DNA of 64,000 nt from Usitatibacter rugosus (GCF_013003965.1 NZ_CP053069.1:1705419-1769418); one strand, 5' to 3'. Positions 36,545-45,512 are shown, counted from the first letter of the stretch. Notes: generated from the sequence alone by a model not told the origin. Numbers and translations: made by a program.

Positions 36545-37144
36545 ATGCTTGCCATGGAACCCCTCTTCATCGGCAGCCACGTCGCCGCCGACTTCCTCAA
36601 CACCACGCTGACCCCGCGCGGGGAGGCGATCGAGCTCATCGGTGACGGCGCTTCGTTCGTCGCGTGGCTGGTCAAGGCACAGCTCCTCGATGGCGAGGAG
36701 GCCGCACGGCTGCGGCGCCGGTTCGGCGTTGCAGCGCTGGATGGAACGGCGGCCGAGGCTCGCAAGCTGCGGCGATGGGCGGGGGATTGGTTGGGTCGCT
36801 GGCGCGAGTCGCCGCGCGCCAGCTACGAAGCCGAGCTGCGGCGCTTGAATGAGCTGCTTGGGCGCGCGTCGAGCTTCCGGGAGCTGTCCGTCACGAAGGA
36901 CGGCCCGCGTCTCGTCGAGCGCATGACCATCGGCGAGCCTGGCGACCTGTTGGGACTCGTTGCGCTGGAGATCGCGAAACTGGTTGCGCAGGAGGAACCT
37001 GCGTTACTCAAGCGATGCGCGGGGGCCGAATGCACGCTGTGGTTCCTGGACCGGACCAAGGCCCATCGCCGCGTGTTCTGCAGCGCTTCGGCCTGCGGCA
37101 ACCGCGCGAAGGTCGCCGCGTTTCGCGAACGCCAGCGCGGCTAG
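36545..37144 (+). CDS. ABATE-domain / CGNR zinc-finger regulator
   Basis: About 199 residues. The C-terminus carries a CGNR-type zinc finger (C-A-G-A-E-C...FCSASACGNRAKVAAFRERQR) with four cysteines, typical of stress or antibiotic-linked transcriptional regulators of the ABATE type. The N-terminal domain begins FIGSHVAADFLNTT. It probably binds DNA and controls the divergent hydrolase and itself. ATG codons at 36536, 36545 and 36554 are possible starts. The first is inside the operator dyad, so I prefer a later one. Confidence 0.83.
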   Translation: MLAMEPLFIGSHVAADFLNTTLTPRGEAIELIGDGASFVAWLVKAQLLDGEEAARLRRRFGVAALDGTAAEARKLRRWAGDWLGRWRESPRASYEAELRRLNELLGRASSFRELSVTKDGPRLVERMTIGEPGDLLGLVALEIAKLVAQEEPALLKRCAGAECTLWFLDRTKAHRRVFCSASACGNRAKVAAFRERQRG

Positions 37145-37181
37145 GAAACGCCGGGCGCCACACGCTGGGGAACAAGGATTT

Positions 37182-37256
37182 TGGTGGGTCGTACTGGGAT
37201 CGAACCAGTGGCCCCTGCCGTGTGAAGGCAGTGCTCTACCGCTGAGCTAACGACCC
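37182..37256 (-). tRNA. tRNA-Val(CAC)
   Basis: The reverse strand starts GGGTCGTTAGCTCAGCGG and folds as a cloverleaf. The anticodon loop is TTCACAC on stem CTGCC/GGCAG, giving anticodon CAC for GUG codons. The acceptor arm GGGTCGT pairs with ACGACCC and CCA is encoded. A dedicated CAC valine tRNA suits a high-GC genome. TTGACC at 37300-37295 (reverse) with an 18-bp spacer to GAAAAT is a candidate promoter. Confidence 0.93.
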
Positions 37257-37370
37257 TTGAAAGGATTGTGATTTTCTCATGCGTGGGAGGGTCGGGTCAA
37301 CGCGCGCCTGCGGTAGAATTCCGGCTGGCAGAGCGCCCCGTTCGAGGCGCCAACTTTCAGGAGACTACCG

Positions 37371-38144
37371 ATGATCAAGCGTATCTTCGCCGCGGCGGTC
37401 CTGGCCGTCGCCGCTACCTCGGCTTCCGCCACCACCGTCACCCGTGACTACAGCGATGCCTGGAACACCACGAACGAATCGGGCTGGGGCCTGGGCGTGG
37501 TCCAGCAGGGCAGCATCATTTTCGCGACGCTCTATGTGCAGGGGCAGGATTCCGCGCCGATCTGGTATGTCGGGTCGAACCTGGTCCACCAGGGCGGCGG
37601 AATCTTCAGCGGCGAGCTCTTCCGGATAACCGGTTCGTACTTCGGGGGTCCCTTCAACCAGGCCAACACCGTTGCTACCCAGGTCGGCACGATGGTCTTC
37701 ACCGGCACGGGCGTGAACTCCGCGACGCTCACCTACTCGGTGAACGGCGTCGTGGTGAACAAGACGCTCTCGCGCCTTTCCTTTCGCACGGAGAACATCG
37801 CGGGCCAATACGTCGGCGCCACGGTCGGCGCGTTCTCCGGATGCGGCTCGGGCAACGGGCCTTTCGAGTCCAACGCCAGCTACACGGTCACGCAGACCGA
37901 AAGCGGCGCAGCGACGATCTTCGAATTCGGCAGCAATTACACGTGCACGTACCAGGGCTCGTACGTGCAGACCGGCCGCTACGGCACGCTCACCGGCACG
38001 GGCCAGTGCAGCAACCAGCCCGGCGTCCAGCAGACGTTCAACGCGACCGAGCTGTTGGTCTCGCCCGAAGGCCTCACCGCCCGTCTCGATTCCGGCGTGA
38101 GCACCTGCCGCTTCAACGGCCGCTTCGGCGGCGTGCGCCGGTAA
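37371..38144 (+). CDS. Secreted hypothetical protein with a GWGLG...WY motif
   Basis: A 257-residue protein with a signal peptide ending ATSASA. The mature part starts with ESGWGLGVVQQGSIIFATLY and PIWYV, a short motif found in many proteobacterial surface or lipoproteins of unknown role. It is rich in Gly, Thr and Ser and beta-strand-like, with cysteines near the C-terminus. No enzyme motif is seen. A possible -10 TAGAAT is at 37314. AGGAG precedes the ATG. It is followed directly by gltX with 2 bp between. Confidence 0.7.
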   Translation: MIKRIFAAAVLAVAATSASATTVTRDYSDAWNTTNESGWGLGVVQQGSIIFATLYVQGQDSAPIWYVGSNLVHQGGGIFSGELFRITGSYFGGPFNQANTVATQVGTMVFTGTGVNSATLTYSVNGVVVNKTLSRLSFRTENIAGQYVGATVGAFSGCGSGNGPFESNASYTVTQTESGAATIFEFGSNYTCTYQGSYVQTGRYGTLTGTGQCSNQPGVQQTFNATELLVSPEGLTARLDSGVSTCRFNGRFGGVRR

Positions 38145-38146
38145 GG

Positions 38147-39529
38147 ATGACGGTCCGGACCCGCTTCGCACCCAGTCCCACCGGCTACCTGCATCTCGGC
38201 GGCGCCCGGACCGCGCTCTACAACTGGGCGTACGCGCGCCGCCACGGCGGCGTCTTCCTGCTGCGCATCGAGGACACGGACCTCGAGCGCTCCACGCAGG
38301 CGTCCGTTCAGGCGATCTTCGATGCGATGGAATGGCTCGGCCTCGACTACGACGAGGGCCCCTTCTACCAGATGCAGCGCCTGTCGCGGTATCGCGAGAT
38401 CGCGGAGCAGTTGCTGCGCGACGGCAAGGCGTACTACGCGTACGAGACCAAGGAAGAGCTGGACGCGATGCGCGAGGCTCAGTCGGCACGCGGCGAGAAG
38501 CCGCGCTACGACCGCCGCTGGAGAGAATCGAAGGAAACGCCGCCCGCGGGCCGCCCCGGCGTGCTGCGCCTGAAGAACCCGATCTCTGGCGACGTCACGT
38601 GGGACGACGTCGTGAAGGGCCCCATCTCGATCTCCAACGACGAGCTGGATGATCTCGTGTTGATCCGCGCCGACGGGGTGCCGACGTACAACTTCGGCGT
38701 GGTGATCGACGACGTCGACATGGCGATGACCCACGTGATCCGCGGCGACGACCACGTGAACAACACGCCGCGCCAGATCAATGTCTACCGCGCGATGGGT
38801 GCCGACATCCCGAAGTTCGGCCACGTGCCGATGATCCTGGGCTCCGACGGCCAGCGCCTGTCGAAGCGGCACGGCGCCGTGAACGTCATGCAGTACCGCG
38901 ACGATGGCTTCCTCGGTGATGCGATGGTGAACTACCTCGCGCGCCTCGGCTGGTCGCACGGCGACGACGAGGTCTTCTCGCGCGAGCAGCTCGTGGAGTG
39001 GTTCGACTTCGCGCACGTGAGCCGCTCGCCCGCGCGCTGGGATCCGGAAAAGCTCACGTGGATGAACGGCGAGTACCTGAAGCGCGTGCCGGATGCGGAG
39101 CTCGCCGCGAATCTGGAGCGCGCGAAGCCCGAGGTCTACAAGTTCGTCGCGTCGGTGATGGATCCGGTGAAGATGACGGCCGCGGGGCGGGCGAAATTCC
39201 AGCTCGTCACCGACCAGGAGCGCTTCCTGATGGCGATGGCCGAGCCTGCGCACCCCGATGCGGCGGCGGCCGAGCATCTTGGTGAGGCCGGGAAGGGCGT
39301 GTTGAAGGAGGTCCTTACCCGGTTGAGCGCGCTTCCGGAGTGGACGGCGCCCGCGATCGGCGCCGCGCTGAAGGAGACGGTGGGCGCCCTCAAGGTGAAG
39401 ATGCCCCAGGTGATGATGCCGTTCCGCGCGGCCCTCACCGGCGTCACGCAGACCCCCGCCATCGACGCGATCGCGGGCGCGCTGCACAAGGAAGTGGTCA
39501 TCGCCCGCCTCCAGAAGGCGGTCGCGTGA
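38147..39529 (+). CDS. gltX: Glutamyl-tRNA synthetase
   Basis: A 460-residue class I aminoacyl-tRNA synthetase that charges tRNA-Glu. The HIGH-equivalent is FAPSPTGYLHLGG and the KMSKS-equivalent is RLSKRHGAV. RIEDTDLERST marks the glutamate-binding subclass rather than GlnRS. Standard size for proteobacteria. It lies next to tRNA-Ala and tRNA-Glu genes, a natural grouping since it charges the latter. Only 2 bp separate it from the secreted-protein gene, so they may share a transcript. Confidence 0.96.
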   Translation: MTVRTRFAPSPTGYLHLGGARTALYNWAYARRHGGVFLLRIEDTDLERSTQASVQAIFDAMEWLGLDYDEGPFYQMQRLSRYREIAEQLLRDGKAYYAYETKEELDAMREAQSARGEKPRYDRRWRESKETPPAGRPGVLRLKNPISGDVTWDDVVKGPISISNDELDDLVLIRADGVPTYNFGVVIDDVDMAMTHVIRGDDHVNNTPRQINVYRAMGADIPKFGHVPMILGSDGQRLSKRHGAVNVMQYRDDGFLGDAMVNYLARLGWSHGDDEVFSREQLVEWFDFAHVSRSPARWDPEKLTWMNGEYLKRVPDAELAANLERAKPEVYKFVASVMDPVKMTAAGRAKFQLVTDQERFLMAMAEPAHPDAAAAEHLGEAGKGVLKEVLTRLSALPEWTAPAIGAALKETVGALKVKMPQVMMPFRAALTGVTQTPAIDAIAGALHKEVVIARLQKAVA

Positions 39530-39530
39530 T

Positions 39531-39559
39531 TCGACTCGGAGGCGAGTTTCCTCTATAAT
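39531..39559 (+). promoter_or_regulatory. tRNA operon promoter
   Basis: TCGACT at 39531-39536, a 17-bp spacer and a perfect TATAAT at 39554-39559. The first tRNA nucleotide is 14 bp later, allowing a short 5' leader to be trimmed. Confidence 0.7.
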
Positions 39560-39572
39560 CTTCGGCTTGTTT

Positions 39573-39648
<76 letters not shown>

Positions 39649-39662
39649 ACAAAATGACAAGG

Positions 39663-39688
39663 AACCGGAAGCGAAAGCTTCCGGTTTT
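39663..39688 (+). terminator. Hairpin between tRNA-Ala and tRNA-Glu
   Basis: Arms AACCGGAAGC and GCTTCCGGTT around a GAAA tetraloop, followed by two extra T. The T run is short, so it may be a processing or partial terminator signal rather than a strong stop. Confidence 0.5.
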
Positions 39689-39691
39689 CAT

Positions 39692-39767
39692 GTCCCCATC
39701 GTCTAGAGGCCTAGGACACCGCCCTTTCACGGCGATAACCGGGGTTCGAATCCCCGTGGGGACGCCA
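39692..39767 (+). tRNA. tRNA-Glu(TTC)
   Basis: Begins GTCCCCATCGTCTAGAGG, with loop CTTTCAC giving anticodon TTC. The T-arm GGGGTTCGAATCCCC is perfect and CCA is encoded. It lies about 160 bp downstream of gltX, which charges it. Confidence 0.95.
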
Positions 39768-39771
39768 ATTC

Positions 39772-39799
39772 AGCCCGCTGACAAGCGGGCTTTTTCTTT
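39772..39799 (+). terminator. tRNA operon terminator
   Basis: Arms AGCCCGCT and AGCGGGCT with a short loop, followed by a T-rich run TTTTTCTTT. Ends the tRNA-Ala/tRNA-Glu transcript just before the CpeT-like gene. Confidence 0.85.
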
Positions 39800-39809
39800 G
39801 GAGCGACGC

Positions 39810-40502
39810 ATGAGTCGAGCCTTGAGCTTTGCCGCGGCCCTGATCCTTGCCGCGTGTGCGACGGCTACTCCGCCGGGCACGACCGCCACGACTGCCACGG
39901 CGTCCGATCCCTTCCCGACCCGCGGTGACCAGCGCTCGAGGGAGCTCTTCGTGAGCTACCTGCTGGGCACCTTCGAATCGATTCCACAGGTCACTACCGC
40001 GGGCGGCGGAGACTCGTCGCGCGTGACCCTGCGAGTGGTCCCCGTCTGGACCGAGCGGGCTGGCGAGACCTGGCTGTACCAGGAGTATTCGATCCGGGGC
40101 CAGGAGGGTGGCCCGTACCTGCAGCGCCTCTTCCGCGTGGGCGATACCGGAGACGGCGTCCTGCTGGCCGAATACACCCTGCCGGGAGATGGGTCGCGCT
40201 ACTTCGGCGCCTGGCAGGACCCGAAATCGGCCTTTGCCTTTCTCGATCCGAAATCCCTGCGCGAGATCCCGAACTGCCGCATGACGGTCGCCGACCAGAG
40301 CACGATCGTCTTTGCCGGGGGCACGATCGGCAAGGCCTGCCGGGCACACGTTCCGGAGGGTGCCTACGAGGTCTCCTCCCTGTCCCTGTCCTCGGCCACC
40401 CTGCGGATCTGGGACCGGGGCTACGACGCCGCGGGCAAGGTCGTCTGGGGCTCGGCGATCGGGCCCCTGGAAATGCGCCGGATGTCGTCGCGGGCCCAGT
40501 AG
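39810..40502 (+). CDS. CpcT/CpeT-like lipoprotein
   Basis: A 230-residue protein with a lipobox (LILAAC), so it is predicted to be lipid-anchored. The body matches the CpeT/CpcT pattern: YLLGTFES near the start, LYQEYSIRG and GPYLQRLFRVG. In cyanobacteria this family attaches bilins to phycobiliproteins, but no pigment genes are present here and relatives occur in heterotrophs. The actual role may be binding of a small ligand, without lyase activity. The start was taken at the ATG before the lipoprotein signal, leaving out an upstream frame through the tRNAs. Confidence 0.68.
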   Translation: MSRALSFAAALILAACATATPPGTTATTATASDPFPTRGDQRSRELFVSYLLGTFESIPQVTTAGGGDSSRVTLRVVPVWTERAGETWLYQEYSIRGQEGGPYLQRLFRVGDTGDGVLLAEYTLPGDGSRYFGAWQDPKSAFAFLDPKSLREIPNCRMTVADQSTIVFAGGTIGKACRAHVPEGAYEVSSLSLSSATLRIWDRGYDAAGKVVWGSAIGPLEMRRMSSRAQ

Positions 40503-40532
40503 GTCAATTCCTACAAAAATACAATTAAAACA

Positions 40533-40554
40533 GGGGGCTAGCTTGCCAGCCCCC
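40533..40554. other. GC hairpin in the gap before the transglycosylase
   Basis: Arms GGGGGCT and AGCCCCC with an 8-nt loop. No T run follows, so terminator function is doubtful. It overlaps the -35 region of the promoter at 40543. Confidence 0.5.
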
Positions 40555-40570
40555 GGCGGGTTGCTATAAT
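40543..40570 (+). promoter_or_regulatory. Sigma-70 promoter of the transglycosylase gene
   Basis: TTGCCA at 40543-40548, a 16-bp spacer and TATAAT at 40565-40570. The expected transcription start, about 40577, is only 4 nt before the ATG at 40581, so the mRNA would be almost leaderless. Confidence 0.65.
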
Positions 40571-40580
40571 GCCCCCACAC

Positions 40581-41198
40581 ATGAAGGACATCTCCTACAT
40601 CCTGGCGGGCGCTATTCTGACAAGCGCCCTTTTCGCCCCGGCGGTCGCCCGTGCGGATATCTACACGTTCACCGACGATAAGGGGATAAAGCACTACACC
40701 AACCTCCCCGCCCTCGATCGGCGCTACAAGCTGGCGTGGAAGGAAGGCCCCCGGGCTACGTGGACTGCCACGAACACCTACATGCCCTCCGAGGCGGAGA
40801 TCGCCCGGTACAAGACCATCGTCGACGTCGCCAGCCGTACCCACGGCGTGGAGGACTCCTTGGTCCACGCAGTCATTACGGCCGAATCCGCCTACAACCC
40901 GAAGGCCGTTTCCAAGGCCGGGGCGCAGGGGATCATGCAGCTCATGCCGGGCACCGCCAAGCGCTACGGCGTCAGCAATTCGATGGACCCCGCCGAGAAC
41001 ATCCAGGGCGGCGTGAAGTACCTCAAGTTCCTCCTGACGCTCTTCAACGGGAACAAGGAACTGGCGATTGCCGGCTACAACGCAGGCGAGAACGCCGTGA
41101 TCCGCAACGGAAACCGCATTCCCCCCTATGCAGAGACCACGGCCTACGTGCCGAAGGTCATGGAGTACTACCGCAAATTCGAAGCCCGAAAAGGGTAA
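40581..41198 (+). CDS. Periplasmic lytic transglycosylase (Slt/MltE-like)
   Basis: A 205-residue protein with a signal peptide ending ARADI. A DUF4124-like segment (YTFTDDKGIKHYTNLP) is followed by a Slt domain: catalytic Glu in VITAESAYNPKAVSKAGAQG, then IMQLMPGTAKRYG and AIAGYNAGENAV. It cleaves peptidoglycan glycosidic bonds and forms 1,6-anhydro ends. A strong TATAAT promoter sits just before the start and a terminator follows, so it is a single-gene unit. The chosen ATG gives a proper signal peptide; an upstream ATG at 40569 is in the -10 box. Confidence 0.9.
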   Translation: MKDISYILAGAILTSALFAPAVARADIYTFTDDKGIKHYTNLPALDRRYKLAWKEGPRATWTATNTYMPSEAEIARYKTIVDVASRTHGVEDSLVHAVITAESAYNPKAVSKAGAQGIMQLMPGTAKRYGVSNSMDPAENIQGGVKYLKFLLTLFNGNKELAIAGYNAGENAVIRNGNRIPPYAETTAYVPKVMEYYRKFEARKG

Positions 41199-41223
41199 GA
41201 GTCCCCCAACCCCATGGAGGACG

Positions 41224-41252
41224 AAGGGCCGCGAAAGCGGCCCTTTTTCTTT
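41224..41252 (+). terminator. Terminator of the transglycosylase gene
   Basis: Nine-base arms AAGGGCCGC and GCGGCCCTT around GAAA, followed by TTTCTTT. Strong rho-independent form. Confidence 0.88.
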
Positions 41253-41295
41253 GTGCAGGCGACAGAGGTCGAAGAAAAAGTAGCTGACCCCGATT

Positions 41296-44200
41296 TCAGT
41301 CGGCGGGCGCGTGGGCGGAGGTGTTGCCCGCACGGTCCTCGGCCAGGCGTTCGTCGAATGTCTTGTGCTTGCGCGCAAGCAGCGTGTAGGCCGTAGGCAC
41401 GACGAAGAGGGTGAGGAGGGTGCCCAGCAGCATGCCGCCCACGATCACCCAGCCGATCTGCTGGCGAGATTCCGCGCCCGCGCCGGTGGCGAAGGCGAGC
41501 GGCACCGCGCCCAGCACCATGGCGCCCGTGGTCATGAGGATGGGCCGCAGGCGCAGCACGGCGGCTTCCTCGACGGCCTCGATCACGCTCTTGCCCTGGG
41601 ACTGGATCTGGTTGGCGAACTCCACGATCAGGATGCCGTGCTTGGTGATGAGGCCCACGAGAGTCACGAGCCCGATCTTGCTGTAGATGTTGAGCGTGCC
41701 CCCGGCGAGCCAGAGTGCCAGGAGGGCCCCCGTCATCGCGAGCGGCACCGTGAGCATGATGATGAACGGGTCGATGAAGCTCTCGAACTGCGCGGCCAGC
41801 ACGAGGAAGATGAAGGCGAGCGCCAGCAGGAAGACAAAGTAGATCTCCGTCGAGGAATCGCGGAATTCGCGCGAGACGCCGTTCAGGTCCGTGTTCACGG
41901 TGACCGGCATCGATTTCTTCGCGGCCTCTTGCATGGCGTTCAAGGCATCGCCCAGCGGGTAACCCGGTGCCAGCGTCGCGGTGATCGTAGCCGAGCGGAT
42001 GCGGTTGAAGTGGTTCAGGTTCTTCGGCGCCACGCCCTCGCGCACGATGACGAGGTTGGAGAGCTGGATCATCTCGTTGTTCTTGCCGCGCACGTAGATG
42101 TCCGAGATGCCGGTGGGGGAACGGCGGTCGGCGTCCGCGACCTGCACGATCACGTCGTACTGCTCGCCGTCCTTCTTGAAGCGCGTGACCTGCCGGCCGC
42201 CCAGCATCGTCTCGAGCGTGCGACCCACGGCATCCACCGAGGCTCCCACGTCGCTGATCTTCTCGCGGTTCACGCTCACCTTGAGCTCGGGCTTGTCCAG
42301 GCGAAGGTCGGAATCCAGGTTCTGCAGGCCGGGCGTCTTCGAGGCTTCGAGGATGATCGCGTCCACGTACTTCTGCAGCACCTCGAAGGGCGCCTGCGAC
42401 ATCACGACGAACTCCACCGGTCGGCTGCGCGGCGACTGGCCGAGCGAGGGCGTGTTGGTGGGGAAGGCGCGCACGCCGGGGATCTTCTGGAACTCGGGCA
42501 TCAACGCGGTGGTGATGTCCTGCTGCGAGCGTTTGCGTTCGTTCCACGGTGCCAGGCGCGCGATCGCGATGCCGTCGGCCACCGTGGGGAAGCCCGCCAG
42601 CGCGTTGAACTTGATCGTCTCGGGAACGGTACGGTAGATGTCCTCGACCTTCTTCAGGTTCTCGGCCGTGAAGCGCACCGTGGCGCCTTCCGGGGCGGAG
42701 ACGAATCCAAACACTGCGCCGCGATCCTCGATCGGTGACAGCTCGCTTCGGAGCGTGAGGGCGAGAACGACGCTGAGGCAGCCCACGAAGAGCGCCGCCC
42801 CGAGCACGTAGGCGCGATGGTGCAGGGCGCGGTCCAGCAGGCGCTTGTAGCCCTCGATGAGGTTACGGAACCAGCGCTCGGTCATGTTGTAGAAGCGGCC
42901 GTGCTTGGTCTCGTGCTTGAGGAGCTTCGAGCACATCATCGGCGAGAGCGTGAGGGCGACGAAGCCCGACACCAGCACGGCTCCGGCGAGCGCGAGCGCG
43001 AACTCGATGAAGAGCCGTCCGGTGCGCCCCGTCTGGAACGCGAGCGGCGCGAACACGGCGGCGAGCGTGATCGTCATCGCGATCACCGCGAACGCGATCT
43101 CGCGGGCGCCCAGCAGCGCGGCGTCGAGGCGCGACATGCCTTCCTCGAGGTGGCGGTAGATGTTCTCCAGCACCACGATCGCGTCGTCCACCACGAGGCC
43201 GATGGCGAGCACCATCGCGAGGAGCGTCAGCGTGTTCACGCTGAAGCCGAAGAGGTACATGAACGTGAAAGCGCCGACGAGCGACACGGGGATCGTCACC
43301 AGCGGGATCAGCGTGGCGCGGAAATTCCGCAGAAACAGGAAGATCACGATCGCCACCAGCACGACCGCCTCCACGATGGTCTGGAAGACCGCCCGGATCG
43401 ACTGCTCGATGAAGAGCGACGAGTCGTAGACCACCTCGATCTTCATGTCGACGAGGCTCTTGTTGATCTCGTCGATCTCCTTCCTCACCGCCTTGGAGAG
43501 GTCGAGCGGGTTGGCCACCGCCTGCTTGATGACGCCCATGGTCACGGCCGAGTTGCCCATGAAGCGGGCGACCACGCGCTCGTCCACGGGGGCGATCTGC
43601 GCGCGGCCGATGTCGCGGATGCGCACCGGATACCCGGCGACATCGCGGATCACGATCGCGTCGAATTGGTCGGGGGTCTGCAGGTCGGTCTGCGAGAGCA
43701 CGGAGAACTCGCGCTTGTCGCTTTCGATGCGGCCGGCGGGGATCTCGACGTTCTGGCGGCGGAGCGCATCTTCCACGTCCGCGGGCGTGAGGCGATATGC
43801 GGCCAGCTTGGCGGGATCGAGCCAGATGCGCATCGAGACCTTGCGCTCGCCGAAGATGCGCACGTCCGCCGCGCCGGGCAGCGTAGACAGGCGCGGCTTG
43901 ATGTAGCGGTTGGCGTAGTCCGAGACCTCGATCGCCGACTTGCTGGGCGTGGAGATCGCGAGCCACATGATCGGGAAGGAATCGGCTTCGACCTTTGCGA
44001 TGACCGGTTCGTCGATCGCCTCGGGCAGGCGCGCGCGCACGCGGGCGACCTTGTCGCGCACGTCGGCGGCGGCCGAATCGGGATCGCGCGAGAGCTTGAA
44101 GCGCGCGGTGATCTGCGAGGTCTCGGAACGCGAGACCGACGTCATCACGTCCACGCCCTCGATGCCGGCGAGCGAATCCTCCAGCACCTTGGTGATCTGC

Positions 44201-44382
44201 GACTCGACCACCTCCGCGCTCGCTCCGAGGTAGCGCGTCTCGACCGTGACGACCGGTTCGTCGATGCGCGGGTATTCGCGCACCGAGAGGCGCGAGTACG
44301 AGATGAAGCCGATCAGCAGGACGACGATCGAGAGCACCGTCGCGAAGACGGGGCGCTTGATGCAGATCTCGGGCAGCGTCAT
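41296..44382 (-). CDS. RND multidrug-efflux-type transporter (HAE1 family)
   Basis: A 1028-residue inner-membrane proton antiporter of usual length. The first membrane segment is RPVFATVLSIVVLLIGF and the essential proton-relay Asp pair is in LAIGLVVDDAIVVLENIY. Large periplasmic loops follow membrane segments 1 and 7. It works with the adaptor encoded just upstream, which overlaps it by 4 bp (ATGA). No outer-membrane factor or local regulator is adjacent, so it must borrow these. The substrate is unknown; drugs, solvents or bile-like compounds are typical. Confidence 0.93.
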   Translation of the reverse strand: MTLPEICIKRPVFATVLSIVVLLIGFISYSRLSVREYPRIDEPVVTVETRYLGASAEVVESQITKVLEDSLAGIEGVDVMTSVSRSETSQITARFKLSRDPDSAAADVRDKVARVRARLPEAIDEPVIAKVEADSFPIMWLAISTPSKSAIEVSDYANRYIKPRLSTLPGAADVRIFGERKVSMRIWLDPAKLAAYRLTPADVEDALRRQNVEIPAGRIESDKREFSVLSQTDLQTPDQFDAIVIRDVAGYPVRIRDIGRAQIAPVDERVVARFMGNSAVTMGVIKQAVANPLDLSKAVRKEIDEINKSLVDMKIEVVYDSSLFIEQSIRAVFQTIVEAVVLVAIVIFLFLRNFRATLIPLVTIPVSLVGAFTFMYLFGFSVNTLTLLAMVLAIGLVVDDAIVVLENIYRHLEEGMSRLDAALLGAREIAFAVIAMTITLAAVFAPLAFQTGRTGRLFIEFALALAGAVLVSGFVALTLSPMMCSKLLKHETKHGRFYNMTERWFRNLIEGYKRLLDRALHHRAYVLGAALFVGCLSVVLALTLRSELSPIEDRGAVFGFVSAPEGATVRFTAENLKKVEDIYRTVPETIKFNALAGFPTVADGIAIARLAPWNERKRSQQDITTALMPEFQKIPGVRAFPTNTPSLGQSPRSRPVEFVVMSQAPFEVLQKYVDAIILEASKTPGLQNLDSDLRLDKPELKVSVNREKISDVGASVDAVGRTLETMLGGRQVTRFKKDGEQYDVIVQVADADRRSPTGISDIYVRGKNNEMIQLSNLVIVREGVAPKNLNHFNRIRSATITATLAPGYPLGDALNAMQEAAKKSMPVTVNTDLNGVSREFRDSSTEIYFVFLLALAFIFLVLAAQFESFIDPFIIMLTVPLAMTGALLALWLAGGTLNIYSKIGLVTLVGLITKHGILIVEFANQIQSQGKSVIEAVEEAAVLRLRPILMTTGAMVLGAVPLAFATGAGAESRQQIGWVIVGGMLLGTLLTLFVVPTAYTLLARKHKTFDERLAEDRAGNTSAHAPAD

Positions 44383-45512
44383 GACTTGTTGGGCGGCGGC
44401 GTTTCGTTGCGGCCGACGGGCGTGGCCGGGGCGGGCGTGTTGGCGACGCGCACGGCGACCCCTTCGCGCAGCTTCATTCCGCCGGCCGTCACCACGACGT
44501 CCTCCGGCGTGAGCCCTTCGACGATCTCGACGCGGCCCTCGCGGCGCGCGCCGATCGTGACCTTCTGGCGCAAGGCTTTCGAATCGACGACCTTGTAGAC
44601 GAACTTCTCGTCGCCGATGGGGAAGAGCGACTCCTCGGGCACCACGATCGTGGGCTTCGATTCGCTCGTGAAGAGCCGCACGCGCGCGAACATGCCCGGG
44701 CGCAGGCGCCCGTCCTTGTTGGGGACTTGCGCGCGGATCACGATGGAGCGGCCGTTGGCGTCGATCAGCGGGTTGATCGCGAAGACCTGGCCGTCATAGG
44801 CCTTGTCGGGCAGGGCGTCGAGCGTGATCTGCAGCGACTGGCGGTCCTTCACCTGCGTGTGGAAGATCTCGGGCACGCGGAAGTCGACCTTCAGCGGATC
44901 GAGCGCCTCGAGGTTCACGATGTCCTGGCCTTCCTTCACGTAGTCGCCCACGCTCACCATGCGCAAGCCGACGGTGCCGGAGAAGGGCGCCTTGATCGTC
45001 ATCTTCTGCAGCTTCGCCTCGGTGAGCTCGGCATCCGACTGCGCGACGCGGAAGTTGTTTTCGGCTTCGTCCTTCGCCTGGCTCGAGATGAAGCCCTTGG
45101 TGCGAAGGTCCTCGGCGCGCTCGAACTTGCTCTTGGAGAGCGTGAGGTTGGCGCGGGCGCGGTCGGAGTCCGCTCGCTGCACCGAATCGTCGAGCTTCAC
45201 CAGCACGTCGCCCTTCGCGGTGCGCTCGCCCTCGCGGAAGTGGATCGTCGCGACGCGGCCCGCGATCTCCGGACGGACGATGACGGTCTCGTCGGAGCGC
45301 AGGCTGCCCACGGCGGTGAGGGCTTGCGGCAGGCTCAGCGAGACGACGCGAGAAGCTTCGACGGCGATGCCGGGAGGCGGCGATCCGGCGGGTGATTTCG
45401 CGGGGGCGGCCGCGACGGGAGCGGACCCGCTGCGCGTGCCGGCCCAATAGGCGAGGCCGCCAACGACGGCGATGACGGCGACCAGGGCTCCGGTGGTGAC
45501 TGCTTTATTCAT
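44379..45512 (-). CDS. RND periplasmic adaptor (membrane fusion protein)
   Basis: A 377-residue protein with one N-terminal membrane segment (TTGALVAVIAVVGGLAYWA), a lipoyl-like domain starting VIVRPEIAGRVATIHF, a coiled-coil hairpin and a beta-barrel region (LDPLKVDFRVPE). It links the inner-membrane pump to an outer-membrane channel. It overlaps the pump gene by 4 bp. The ATG that gives the membrane anchor was chosen over an upstream in-frame start. Confidence 0.9.
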   Translation of the reverse strand: MNKAVTTGALVAVIAVVGGLAYWAGTRSGSAPVAAAPAKSPAGSPPPGIAVEASRVVSLSLPQALTAVGSLRSDETVIVRPEIAGRVATIHFREGERTAKGDVLVKLDDSVQRADSDRARANLTLSKSKFERAEDLRTKGFISSQAKDEAENNFRVAQSDAELTEAKLQKMTIKAPFSGTVGLRMVSVGDYVKEGQDIVNLEALDPLKVDFRVPEIFHTQVKDRQSLQITLDALPDKAYDGQVFAINPLIDANGRSIVIRAQVPNKDGRLRPGMFARVRLFTSESKPTIVVPEESLFPIGDEKFVYKVVDSKALRQKVTIGARREGRVEIVEGLTPEDVVVTAGGMKLREGVAVRVANTPAPATPVGRNETPPPNKS

